Positions 1 to 9,130 of a stretch of DNA of 64,000 nt are shown here, piece by piece; the stretch's first letter is position 1; each line of letters starts with the position of its first letter. This DNA is from Lentzea kentuckyensis (GTDB lineage: Bacteria > Actinomycetota > Actinomycetes > Mycobacteriales > Pseudonocardiaceae), in NCBI RefSeq assembly GCF_002150765.1, contig NZ_MUYM01000102.1, positions 18,711 through 82,710 on the forward strand, read 5' to 3'. Both the position numbers and the translations under genes were made by a program. The notes below the pieces were generated by a model. That model was not told where the DNA came from, made no database searches, and saw only the letters and a program-made list of their open reading frames with translations.

Positions 1-2165
1 TCAGCGTCAGGAGCGTGAACCCAGTTGCGGTTGGGTGTGATGCCCGGCTGTTGCCAGGGCATCAGGTCTCCAAGCGCTGGATAGGTTTCCCATGCGTCGT
101 CGCTCGGTCGAAGAGCTGCTTGCCACTCGGTGGAGCAGTCGGACCACCCGGAGTCGAGACTGAGTTCCGCCAGCGCCGCGAACTTCTCCGCCCGCGTGCC
201 GGAAAGCGCCTGGTAGTGCACCGTGGCAGGTGTTTCCAGCTGTGGATCGCCTGCCCGGACGAAGATCCCGATGCAGATCTTGTGCTGGGTCGCGGGGAAG
301 ATCCGTGTGTTCGTGTCGGCGCGGTGCTCTTCGGGGGACAGGTCGATGATCCAGCCTTCGTCGGCGGTCTTGCGAAGGTACTGACGCATTCCCGCATATG
401 CTTTTGACGTGAGGTAGGCGCTTGGAGTGATCAATGCGACCACACCGGCTGGTTCGTTTGCCTCGAAGGCCTTCCAGGCGGACCAGCGCCAGAAGTAAGT
501 CCACATGTTGCTGAGGTTGAACTCGTGACGGCCCGCGCCGGGAATCCGGAACTCGTCGAGCGAGGGTCGCTTTGACCTGCTGGTTGGCCTCTTGGGATCA
601 CGGCGCTGCTCCAGCCACGGCGCGGCGCCGTGAGCCTTCTCTCGCCATGGCGGGTTGCCGATCACCACCATGACCGGGACGTTCCGTTTGTGGTGGTTCG
701 CCTTCTCTCGGGACTCCATCAGGACCTCGTACTGCTGTCCCAAGGGAAACGGCTGGTCGTACGGGTTGTCCAAGGCGTTGGTGAGGAACCGCGGCTCCTC
801 CTTGGGGAGTTCGACCTGGTACCGGCTCTTGAGTGTGGCGTGCAGGCGCAGCTCGGCGACGGCGAACGGTGCGGCCTGCAGTTCGAAGCCGACGAGCCGG
901 TTGGCGAAAAGCTCGCGGAGGTGTGCTGCGGGAACGGCGTCGGTGTTGCGTATACGCCGCAACGTGTTCGCCGCACTTTCGAGCACCTCGGCCAGGAAAG
1001 TGCCCGCGCCCATCGCCGGGTCCAACACCGTCACGTCATCGGCAGCGAATCCTCGCTTCTTCTTGAGTCGCTTCTTCAGGATTTGGTCGACGAACGCGAC
1101 CATCGACCGGGCAACGGGTGCAGGGGTGTAGTACGTGCCGCTTTGGCGGCGCAGCGCGGGGTCGTAGTGATCGAGAAAGGTCTCGTACAGCCGCGCATAC
1201 GTATCGGCATCGCCGAGTTGGACGTGCGTCCAGTCGATGTTGCCGATCACCCGCACCAGTGAGTCCACGATGTTGAGGTGGCCCACCCACTTGGGGTTCG
1301 CGAGCATGGACAGCGCCGCGCCGAGCAACGAGTGCTTCTTCGCGAGCTGCTCGGCGATCGCCCACGGCGTGCGACCTTCGAAGTTGATGCCGTCGACGCG
1401 CGCCAGGAGCAGCGCGAACGTGACGGCCTGCGCGTAGGAGTCCGCGAAGTTGGTGTCGTTGTCGCGTCCGTCAGGGTTGGGGAAGAGGATGTCCCGCCAC
1501 TCGTTCGCCAAGCCCGTGAACGGTTTGCGGCCCGGTGTGCTCTGTTCCTTCTGCAGTGTCTCCAGCACCTGGTCGCGGAGCAGTCTGCATAACGGCGCTA
1601 CTTCACTGACGATAGCGCGCAGGCTCCGCGGTTCTGGTGGACGCCAGAAGAGGAAGTCACGAATCAGGCGCTCGAAGGCGCCATCGACGGCAGTGAGCCG
1701 GCTTCCGGCTCGTGAGATGTCGCCGTTGAACCGTGCGGCGTCGTCGACGAGCACGCCCTTTCTGTACAGTGCGAACGACCTGCCGTCGGAGTAAATCAGA
1801 TTGGGTAGTGACTTGAGTTTCTCCCACTGCATTCGGTCGTGTTTGTCTGGCCGCCATTCACTTGTCTCCGGTGTGCCCTTGCCGGGCGCTTTGAGCTCGA
1901 CGTAGCCCACCCGGCCGCTCGGCACATCGATGGCGATGTCGGGCCGGGAGCGCAGCTCGGTGATCGTCACCTCGTCGTGCACCTGGACACGCAGCCCCAG
2001 GATCTCGCCGAGTCGTTCGAACAGCTTGCTGACGGGCAGCCGCAGCCGATCCTCGTTGCGGCCGTCGCCTCGCATTCGGGGGACGAGCGCCGAACCGTAC
2101 GCGGACACCGCTGCCGCGAACTCGTCGGTGCCGAGGGGAGACCTGCGTCGTTCCGGTCGCCCCAT
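1..2165 (-). CDS. Restriction-modification enzyme: PD-(D/E)XK nuclease fused to N6-adenine DNA methylase (3' end outside window)
   Basis: About 721 N-terminal residues are visible and the frame stays open through the left edge, so the C-terminus (usually target recognition) is missing. The start is the ATG at 2163-2165, preceded by a GGGGAGG ribosome binding site. Residues ~76-92 form a PD-(D/E)XK site (RPDI, then ELK: D76, E90, K92). Residue ~382 begins methylase motif I (DPAMGAGTF), preceded by SGTYYTP. Residue ~503 begins catalytic motif IV, NPPW. This order of nuclease, helical region and gamma-type N6-adenine methylase is that of single-polypeptide type IIG/ISP-like enzymes, which cut and methylate DNA in one protein. 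No separate specificity subunit is seen, and BREX PglX is a less likely alternative. The neighbours are further defence genes on both strands. Confidence 0.82.
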   Translation of the reverse strand, partial: MGRPERRRSPLGTDEFAAAVSAYGSALVPRMRGDGRNEDRLRLPVSKLFERLGEILGLRVQVHDEVTITELRSRPDIAIDVPSGRVGYVELKAPGKGTPETSEWRPDKHDRMQWEKLKSLPNLIYSDGRSFALYRKGVLVDDAARFNGDISRAGSRLTAVDGAFERLIRDFLFWRPPEPRSLRAIVSEVAPLCRLLRDQVLETLQKEQSTPGRKPFTGLANEWRDILFPNPDGRDNDTNFADSYAQAVTFALLLARVDGINFEGRTPWAIAEQLAKKHSLLGAALSMLANPKWVGHLNIVDSLVRVIGNIDWTHVQLGDADTYARLYETFLDHYDPALRRQSGTYYTPAPVARSMVAFVDQILKKRLKKKRGFAADDVTVLDPAMGAGTFLAEVLESAANTLRRIRNTDAVPAAHLRELFANRLVGFELQAAPFAVAELRLHATLKSRYQVELPKEEPRFLTNALDNPYDQPFPLGQQYEVLMESREKANHHKRNVPVMVVIGNPPWREKAHGAAPWLEQRRDPKRPTSRSKRPSLDEFRIPGAGRHEFNLSNMWTYFWRWSAWKAFEANEPAGVVALITPSAYLTSKAYAGMRQYLRKTADEGWIIDLSPEEHRADTNTRIFPATQHKICIGIFVRAGDPQLETPATVHYQALSGTRAEKFAALAELSLDSGWSDCSTEWQAALRPSDDAWETYPALGDLMPWQQPGITPNRNWVHAPDA

Positions 2166-2415
2166 CGCGCCTCCCCGGCTGAAGTTGACGTCCTTTCGAG
2201 ATTCGTTGCGATGTGGGCCACAAGTCAAGCAATAAACGATGTAGATTAGCGCGTCACCTGAATGCCTTGAACTTCATTGTTGTAGTTAACTCAGTGACCT
2301 GGTTTTGTTCGTGATTTTTTCGATCATAGGCCAGTCGTGTTCGCGCACTCACCCGTTGAGAGGCATTAGAATAATTGATGGACTGGCGTCCGGTTGCCCA
2401 CCGCCGTGGGGATCT

Positions 2416-3462
2416 TCAGGCTTCGTTGTTCCACACTGCGTGCATGTACCGTCGCCGGTCATCTGGAGCCGTGTCGCGAACGAACGCACCGTCGTCGGTG
2501 CGGTAGACGCAGTCGATGCCAAGCCGGTGCAGATAGTCGACCCCATACTGCGCCGGCCGTAGCGGGAAGAGAGCGCTGAGCCGTGTCACCGGTCGAGGGC
2601 TGTGGGCGGAGTAGTCGAGCAGCTGTGCCGCGGCCTCGCGCACCTTCTCGTGGTTGGCCAAGCTCTTGGCCTCGACGATCTCGACCTCTTCCTCTTCGGC
2701 GCGGTACAGGTCGGGCCTCTTCCCATGGTGCGTGTAGAAGCTCGTGAACGTCAGGTCCACATGGAAGCGCTGGTAATGCGATACAAGCTGGCTTTCCACC
2801 CGCTCATAGTGAGCATTGCGCTCGGCGACATGTTGTGAGACCACATCAGTGTGGTAACTCTCTACCGGAACCACACGCGAACCTGCGGCAAGTGCTTGGC
2901 TGATGGCGGTGAGTTCCGCGCCGATCCGACTCTCTGTGGCACTCGGTACGATCCGGAGTTCGGTCAGCATCCTCGGTACGCGTTCATCGGTGACCAACCG
3001 TTGGCCGGCGACGTTGTCCCCTTCGTCGAATCCGAGCCGACGCCATACTTCGCGTCTGGGGCGCTCGATCGTACGGACGTTGTACACGCTGTAGACGTTG
3101 ACGAAACTCCGCCCGCCGTCGAACTGATCCCACATGACATCGGCCAAGGCCTGGTTGCGGAAGAGGTGCCCAATCTCGCCTGCTGCCTTGACCTTGTTGT
3201 CACCGGTGAACACGACGATGTCGCCGGTACGCAGTCGTTCCATCATTTGGTTATGCGTGGCGATCGCGCCCCAGAAGTGAGCGGTGCCGGACGGATGAAG
3301 GGCACGCAACGCGGCAAGGTCTGCTGGCTGGAGCAGGTCGTGGTGCTCGCCCGACTCGAAATCGACCGCCGCCTCGATCGTCTGGTGGTAGCGGCGACGA
3401 GTCTTCGGATTGCCGTAGCAGGGTGCGAGGAGGACGTAAGGCTGCGTTCGCTGATCACCCAT
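2416..3462 (-). CDS. Putative PD-(D/E)XK endonuclease with N-terminal PUA/EVE-like domain
   Basis: The 348-residue protein has two parts. Residues ~1-165 resemble PUA-superfamily (EVE/ASCH-like) modules, with a beta-rich stretch GDIVVFTGDNK at ~80-90. Residues ~235-300 hold a clear PD-(D/E)XK site (PD at 250-251, EAK at 264-266) followed by the helix expected in such nucleases. EVE-like domains read modified bases in several modification-dependent restriction enzymes. That job here is inferred from architecture and from the restriction-modification gene 250 bp downstream on the same strand. The ATG at 3460-3462 lacks a good ribosome binding site, and the gap to the next gene is AT-rich. An antiphage nuclease of another kind remains possible. 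Confidence 0.6.
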   Translation of the reverse strand: MGDQRTQPYVLLAPCYGNPKTRRRYHQTIEAAVDFESGEHHDLLQPADLAALRALHPSGTAHFWGAIATHNQMMERLRTGDIVVFTGDNKVKAAGEIGHLFRNQALADVMWDQFDGGRSFVNVYSVYNVRTIERPRREVWRRLGFDEGDNVAGQRLVTDERVPRMLTELRIVPSATESRIGAELTAISQALAAGSRVVPVESYHTDVVSQHVAERNAHYERVESQLVSHYQRFHVDLTFTSFYTHHGKRPDLYRAEEEEVEIVEAKSLANHEKVREAAAQLLDYSAHSPRPVTRLSALFPLRPAQYGVDYLHRLGIDCVYRTDDGAFVRDTAPDDRRRYMHAVWNNEA

Positions 3463-3638
3463 ATGAGTGACGATATAGGGATTTTCGCAGGTCTGCGGCG
3501 GTCACGTCGTGTCGGTGTTGACATCGCCGTCGGCCTATCGGTTACCGACGGCTGTTGGAGAACTGCCCGTTCGGCGCCGAGCGGCGGTGCTGCTGTGCGT
3601 CCGGTTGGTTACGCAGTAGCCATTGGTGTGGGTGGCAC

Positions 3639-4306
3639 ATGAGTGATCTCAAGCTGTTCCGAATCACGGCGGGTCGCGCCAAAGAACTCGCCGGCGGTTC
3701 GGTCGCGCTGGAGCGTCACTTGCAGCGGACGATCGAGTCGAACATGGAGACCTTGTTCGGTGTCACGTTCCTTGAGTCCGAGTTCTCGACCGGCCCGCAC
3801 CATCGGGGCAGGATCGTCTCCATCGGTATCGACGAGACTGGTTCTCCAGTGGTGGCGAGCGACGGCACAGAGGAACGCCTCACCCAGGCGCGCCACAGCA
3901 CGCTTTCCGGTGGTGAGCGATCGGTGTCGCTGCACCTGCCGTTGTTCGCCGCGGCCCACGTGCTGCTCAGCTCCGCGGCCGAGCACGCTCCCCGGCTGCT
4001 GGCGTTGGACGAGGCGTTCGTCGGCGTGGACGACAAGGGGCGCAGCGAGCTGCTGCAGCTCACCGCGCAGTTCGACCTCGACCTGTTCATGACGGGTTAC
4101 GACCTCTGGGCCACGTACGCCACCGTGCCTGCGTGTGCGCACTACGACCTGTCGCACTCGGCCGCCGAACACACGGTGAGCGCCTGTTGGTCGGGTGGGA
4201 CGGCAGTGAGATCCTCGCCGACTACCCGGCCGGGAACCTCGCCACCGAGCTGGGTTCGCCGGGAATACGCCGTCGTGTCGCTGAAGGAACGGACATCTTC
4301 GCGTGA
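3639..4306 (+). pseudogene. Relic fusion: DUF5655-type N-terminus joined to the 3' end of a Wadjet type II jetC (TIGR02680)
   Basis: Translation from the ATG at 3639 gives the start of a DUF5655-family protein (to about 3850, ending at GIDETGSPVV, where the family continues into a nuclease core). It then passes directly into the last ~150 residues of a TIGR02680/JetC SMC-like ATPase: signature LSGGERSV, Walker B LLALDEAF and the FDLDLFMTGYDLWATY region. Near 4184 the frame shifts by one, and the true JetC ending (LLVGWDGSEIL onward) runs in the next frame to TGA 4304-4306. The ATPase has lost its first ~1,000 residues, including Walker A, so it cannot function. This is a deletion scar joining two defence-type genes, not a working fusion. 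Confidence 0.72.
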
Positions 4307-5489
4307 CCACAGTGGACGATCTGCTGGCAGACCCGGCGTGGCAACGGATCCTCGCTGCGGCCCGGCCGCAAGATCGAACGTGACGGCGGTGAGCTGACTG
4401 GATCCATCGGCCTGGCCAGGCCCACCGACGCCGAGCGCAGACCGATCATCGGAATCACCGGGAAGTACCGGTCCGCCGACGTGGCCGCACCGCGCATCCA
4501 GCTGGTGGACGTGGATGATGCGATCCGTGCTGCGCACGGTGTCGGGCTGCTCGGGCTGCTCGCACGCCGGGACGGGCCGGTGCGCGACCGTGCCGCCGAG
4601 CGGGCCGACGAGGAGCTCGGCAAGGTGGCGGCGGTGGCGGACCTGCGCGCCAGGTGCGACTCCCATCGAGGTGAGCGGTGGTTCGAGCAGTGGGTCGACG
4701 AGATCAGCGGTGACGGCACGGTCACCAGCCTGGTGCGGCGCGGTGACGCCGATCTGCTCGGCTGGGCCGGCGAGGTGCTGAACAGGTTGCCCGCCAACGA
4801 CAAGCCGCTGCCGGTGCTGACCGAGTGGGCCACTGGCAACACGAAGGCGCTGACGGGTACGCCACTGGCCTCGCTGGTGCTGTGGGCACTGGCGAAGCGC
4901 GACGGTGTGCCGGCTCCGGCGAACCGCGCGGAGCAACGTGCTCGCTGGGAGTCCGCGGGTGTGATCGTCGACGATCTCGCGAGCCAGGTGCTCGTGCTGA
5001 ACCTGCGCAGTGATCACGACCATGTGGTCGCCGGGTGGTTGAACGACGCCGCGGTCTTCGGCATCCCGTTCCGGCTCACCCTGCATCAGCTGACCGTCGA
5101 CCCACTGACGCCGAAGGCGGGCGACCTTTACGTGTGAGAACCCGGCGGTGCTGCGGGCGGCAGCGAGCGAGCTGGCAGACCGGTCTGCCACGCTCGTGTG
5201 CACAGAAGGTCAGCCGTCGGCCGCGTGTCATCGGCTCCTCGCCGCTGCCCGCGGTCAGGTGCACTGGCGCGGTGACTTCGACTGGACCGGACTGCGCACC
5301 ACCGCGGCCGCGACCGCGCGCTATGAGGCGCTGCCTTGGCGGATGACGGTCGACGAGTACATGAGCGCTGGAAACCGTGGACTCCGAGTCGCTGAAGGGG
5401 CCACCTGCCGGCTCGCCGTGGGACGCCGCGCTGGCCAACGCCATGGGGAACAGCTCATTCCCCGCTTGCTGGAGGACCCGGTCACCTGA
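4303..5489 (+). pseudogene. jetD: Frameshifted jetD (TIGR02679, DUF3323/DUF2399) of a Wadjet type II system
   Basis: GTG 4303 overlaps the jetC stop by four bases, the usual coupling of these genes. The protein can be followed almost end to end but changes frame about four times: near 4360, 5136, 5370 and 5445. Recognisable parts are the N-terminus (DDLLADPAWQRILAAAR), the middle DUF3323 region (4481-5137), and the DUF2399 toprim-like domain around 5150-5340 with VCTEGQPS and HWRGDFDWTG. The ending comes back into frame at LLEDPVT before TGA 5487-5489. JetD is the topoisomerase-VI-like nuclease subunit of Wadjet, which cleaves plasmid DNA. jetA and jetB are absent. The flanking genes are intact, so decay is more likely than poor sequence. 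Confidence 0.8.
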
Positions 5490-5561
5490 CCGGGAGTGTC
5501 GGACCGGGTCACTACTCTGCAAGGACGGCGAAGTCACCAACTACCGCAGGGAGGGGCCGGC

Positions 5562-6893
5562 GTGGGCAAGCGCAACCGCGAGAAGCGGGCTGCGAGGAAG
5601 AAGGTCAAGGCGAGTCGCGGCCCGACTCCGCCCCGACAGGGCTTTGACGGGTACGAGGACACGTGGGCAGCGCCTCCAACCGTGTCGCCGGAGATGGTTG
5701 CCGAAGGATTGAAACAGGCTGCCTACTCGCGCGCGGTTGACACGGACTTCGTGGACAGCTGTATGGCCGATCTCGCGGGTCGCAGGCCAGTTGCCGCGCC
5801 TCGGACGGTGGCCATCGGTGCCGGGATCGTACTGGCCGCGGTGATCGACCGGATGTGGGCGGTGGGCTGGACGCCCGCCGATGTCCGGGAACAGATCCGC
5901 CGGACCGTCGACGCCACCGCGACCAGCCTGTTGATCGACGCGGTCGCCGCGGACGCCGCGAAACACTCTCCGTCCACTGTGGATGAACGATGGGCCGCGC
6001 AGGTGCGTGAGCTTGGCGCCGAGGTCTGGTGGGAGCCTGGTGTGCCACAGCTGTTGCAGTGGATGGAGCGACACCGGACCGATCTCGAGAGTGCGCTGCG
6101 GACCACGATCTTGTTGGTCGACGAGTTGATGAGGCTGCCTGAGCTGCCCGTCATCGTTCCGGCGCCGGGGTCGGCGTCCGCGCGCTCGTCCGCGTCGGTG
6201 AGCGGTGTGGACCAGAAGGTGCTGGCGCGGGTACGGGGGTTGTTGGCCAAGGCGGAGTCCACGCAGTTCCCTGAAGAGGCTGAGGCACTTTCGGCCAAGG
6301 CGCAGGAACTGATGAACCGGCACGCCTTCGAACGTGCGGTCCTCGACGCCGACGAGCACCGGAAACAGACGGCGAGTTCGACCCGGTTGTGGCTTGATGC
6401 GCCGTACGTCGACGCCAAGTCGCACCTGGTCGCCGCGATCGCCAGGACGAACCGATGCCGGTCGGTGTTCTATCCCCGGTTCGGGTTCGTCGCGCTGGTC
6501 GGCGAGTCGATGGACCTGGAGATCACCGAGCTGCTGACCACCTCACTGCTGGTCCAGGCCACCCGCGCGATGGTCGCCGAAGGCAGTCAGGCCACTCGAA
6601 CCGGAACGTCTCGCACCCGGTCGTTCCGGCAGTCCTTCCTGGTCTCGTACGCCACGCGGATCGGCGAACGGCTCGACGAGGCCGGTGTTCGGGCACACGA
6701 TCCGGTCGAGGACGAGCGACTGCTTCCGGTACTGGCCGAGCGGTCCCGGGTGGTCGAGGAGACGTTCGAGAACATGTTCAGCGATCTCGTCCGGAGGTCG
6801 GCGACGGTCAGCAACGGCGCCGGGTGGGATGCGGGCCGGGCAGCCGCCGACCGGGCGGACATCACCCTCGAACGCCAGGCCGTCGACGCTTGA
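5562..6893 (+). CDS. DUF2786 domain protein
   Basis: GTG 5562 follows a GGGAGGG ribosome binding site, giving 443 residues. The N-terminus is strongly basic (GKRNREKRAARKKVK). A DUF2786 motif lies in the middle (KVLARVRGLLAKAES, then EAEALSAKAQELM), followed by a second, DUF7168-like part that ends in acidic helices. Function is unknown. The family is common in actinobacteria and in phages, and a nucleic-acid-associated role is sometimes assumed from the basic head. It lies directly after the Wadjet relic and 150 bp before a small partner gene on the same strand. Confidence 0.75.
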   Translation: MGKRNREKRAARKKVKASRGPTPPRQGFDGYEDTWAAPPTVSPEMVAEGLKQAAYSRAVDTDFVDSCMADLAGRRPVAAPRTVAIGAGIVLAAVIDRMWAVGWTPADVREQIRRTVDATATSLLIDAVAADAAKHSPSTVDERWAAQVRELGAEVWWEPGVPQLLQWMERHRTDLESALRTTILLVDELMRLPELPVIVPAPGSASARSSASVSGVDQKVLARVRGLLAKAESTQFPEEAEALSAKAQELMNRHAFERAVLDADEHRKQTASSTRLWLDAPYVDAKSHLVAAIARTNRCRSVFYPRFGFVALVGESMDLEITELLTTSLLVQATRAMVAEGSQATRTGTSRTRSFRQSFLVSYATRIGERLDEAGVRAHDPVEDERLLPVLAERSRVVEETFENMFSDLVRRSATVSNGAGWDAGRAAADRADITLERQAVDA

Positions 6894-7046
6894 CCACTCG
6901 CTGATTCGGGCCGCGCGGCTCTCGTGTGCTTCGTCGCAACGGCGGTGGGCACCTCCGGACTTTCGGAAACCTCGATGGGGTGATCCGCGCGGTGGCGTGG
7001 ATCAAGAGCGGGGTCGCGTTGCGCCGTTCGGGCTAACCTCCCGCGC

Positions 7047-7679
7047 GTGCGGACGAGGCTGACCCCCATGCAGCAGGCGGTGGTGGATGCCGGGCGCCCG
7101 TTGCCGCAGCTCACCGACCCGCTTGAGGTCGAGCTCCAGGTGAGCGCGTTCGTGGGACCGTTCGCCGACAACGAGGAACTGTGGGAAGTCGTCGTGCGGC
7201 ACCTGCGGGAGGTGCCGAGCCGGCGTAGCGCCGCGCTGCTCACCGCGTTGGCGCATCTGTTGCCCGGCAGGCCCGCGCAGTGGGCGCGGGAAGCGGCCGA
7301 GCGGCAGCAGGAACCGCCGTGGGACCTCGAAACGCTGACGTTCGGAGAGTGCTGGATCGGCGACCGATCGATCGACGCGGGATATCTGGCACTGCTGTGC
7401 AGTTATTCGTATGGCGATGAGCCGCACGCGATGGTTTTCATGATCGACGAAATCAGTGGCGGCCTCACGCGGCACGCGTTCCTCACGCGGCAGGTCGATG
7501 AAGCGTTGGAGCGGCTCAAGCAGCAGGTGCGGTTGGAGTCGATCACGGCCGAGGCGGCGCATTGGTTGCTGAGCCGCAGCTACGACCGGTTTGAGCGGCG
7601 GCCTGGGCTCGGGTTCGGCACTGATGTGCACCACACCCGGTTGGTTGCGCGCAGGCGGATCACGCTGGCGATGAATTAG
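7047..7679 (+). CDS. Conserved hypothetical protein next to DUF2786 gene
   Basis: A 210-residue soluble protein starting at GTG 7047 (ATG 7068 is an alternative start). I do not recognise a named domain. It is rich in Leu, Ala, Arg and Glu, with helical segments and a central stretch that could be a small alpha/beta core (residues ~110-145, GYLALLCSYSYGDEPHAMVF). There is no signal peptide or membrane segment. It follows the DUF2786 gene on the same strand with a 150-bp gap, and a functional link is only suggested by position. Confidence 0.55.
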   Translation: MRTRLTPMQQAVVDAGRPLPQLTDPLEVELQVSAFVGPFADNEELWEVVVRHLREVPSRRSAALLTALAHLLPGRPAQWAREAAERQQEPPWDLETLTFGECWIGDRSIDAGYLALLCSYSYGDEPHAMVFMIDEISGGLTRHAFLTRQVDEALERLKQQVRLESITAEAAHWLLSRSYDRFERRPGLGFGTDVHHTRLVARRRITLAMN

Positions 7680-7795
7680 ACGGCCTGTGCGAGTCGCAAC
7701 GTGATGATTCACCTGACAGTGCACATTGTCTGTAGCTCGATCGTGGGGTGGCGATTACTGTCCGACTTGTCGATCACAGGGCGGAGGGACGAGAC

Positions 7796-9115
7796 GTGGC
7801 CGCTCTTGCGGGGCGTGATGACCAGGCCCTCAGTCGTGTCCCTGACCAGGCGCGGCACCCGTGGTTGTCGGTCGCGACCCAGCGCTTCGGGCAGACGTCC
7901 GCGCTGAGCCAGTTGCTGCTGGGCGCGACACTCGGGTTCGGCATGACGTTCTGGGACGCCTTTCTGGCCCTCGCGATCGGGGTGGTGCTGCTCAACGTCA
8001 TCGCTGTCGCGGTGGGGGTGATCGGGCAGCGGGAAGGGCTCTCGACCGCGATCCTCACGCGCTGGACCGGGTTCGGGCACGCCGGGTCGGCGATGCTCGG
8101 GCTGATCATCGCGTTGTCCTGCACCGGGTGGTTCGGGGTGCAGACCGGGCTGGCGGGGGTGGCGCTCGCCGACGTCACGGGGGTGTTGCCGTCGCCGGTG
8201 TGGTCGTTGATCTTCGGGATCGTCGTCACGGTCATCGCGGCCTACGGGGTGCGGTGGATGGCGTGGACGGCTTATGTGGCGGTACCGGCGTTCCTGTTGC
8301 TGCTCGGGTGGCTCGTGCTGACCAACGTCGGCGACGTCGGGGCCACCCTCACGAGCGCGGCGCCGGGGCCGCCGATCGGGTTGGTCACCGCGGTGACGCT
8401 GGTGACCGGGAGTTTCATCGTCGGTGCGGCGATCGCGCCGGACATGACGCGTTTCAACCGTTCCACCCGGGATGTCGTGAAGCAGACGGTGCTGGGCATC
8501 ACGGTCGGCGAGTTCGTCATCAGCCTGGCCGGGGTGATCATCGCGCACGGGTTGGGCACCACCGACATCATGGGGGTCATCAGCTCGTCCAGCGGGTGGA
8601 TCGGTGCGCTGATCGTGGTCACCGCCGTGCTGAAGATCAACGACTGGAACCTCTACTCGGCGTCGCTCGGGCTGGTGAACTTCTTCGACGCGGTCTTCGC
8701 GGTGCGGATCAGCCGCGCGCAGCTGACGGTGGTGATCGGGTGCGCCGGCAGTTTCCTCGCCGCCGCCGGGATCGTGCACCAGTTCAGCAACTTCCTGGTG
8801 TTGCTGGGCGTGGTGTTCCCACCGGTCACCGGGATCATGATCGCCGAGTACTACGTGGTGCGGCAGTGGCGCAACGAGATCATTTCCACCCGGCCGCTCG
8901 TGCCGCGGTCGGCGCCCTCGTGGGTGCCGGCGACCGTGGTCATCTGGCCGGCCGCCGCGCTCGTCGGCGAGCTGTTGCCGTTCGGACAGTCCAGCCTGAA
9001 CTCGCTCGTGCTGGCCTTCGCGCTGTACGTCTCAGCTGGGCGACTGGACCTGCTTCGAATGAGGACGCGGAGGGCCACCAACCGTAAGGTGGCCGGGGAG
9101 GCGTCGGCCGCCTGA
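7796..9115 (+). CDS. NCS1 family nucleobase/hydantoin permease (CodB-like)
   Basis: The 439-residue protein has about twelve hydrophobic segments and the NCS1 pattern: TM1 region with LLGATLGFGMTFWDAF, TM6 region SFIVGAAIAPDMTRF (typical of cytosine permease relatives) and an NDWNLYSASLGL loop. NCS1 carriers import cytosine, purines, allantoin or hydantoins with Na+ or H+. GTG 7796 is chosen because a GGAGGGA site lies 7 bases upstream. It heads a tight four-gene operon with a hydantoinase/oxoprolinase-type ATPase, DUF917 and a PucR regulator, so a hydantoin, pyrimidine-derived or related cyclic amide is the likely substrate. Confidence 0.85.
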   Translation: MAALAGRDDQALSRVPDQARHPWLSVATQRFGQTSALSQLLLGATLGFGMTFWDAFLALAIGVVLLNVIAVAVGVIGQREGLSTAILTRWTGFGHAGSAMLGLIIALSCTGWFGVQTGLAGVALADVTGVLPSPVWSLIFGIVVTVIAAYGVRWMAWTAYVAVPAFLLLLGWLVLTNVGDVGATLTSAAPGPPIGLVTAVTLVTGSFIVGAAIAPDMTRFNRSTRDVVKQTVLGITVGEFVISLAGVIIAHGLGTTDIMGVISSSSGWIGALIVVTAVLKINDWNLYSASLGLVNFFDAVFAVRISRAQLTVVIGCAGSFLAAAGIVHQFSNFLVLLGVVFPPVTGIMIAEYYVVRQWRNEIISTRPLVPRSAPSWVPATVVIWPAAALVGELLPFGQSSLNSLVLAFALYVSAGRLDLLRMRTRRATNRKVAGEASAA

Positions 9116-9130
9116 GGGGTGGTTTCGTTC

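Noticed and set aside
4303..5489. Programmed frameshifting in jetD
   Set aside because: There are about four frame changes in both directions, the partner jetC is also broken and jetA/jetB are missing, which fits decay rather than recoding.
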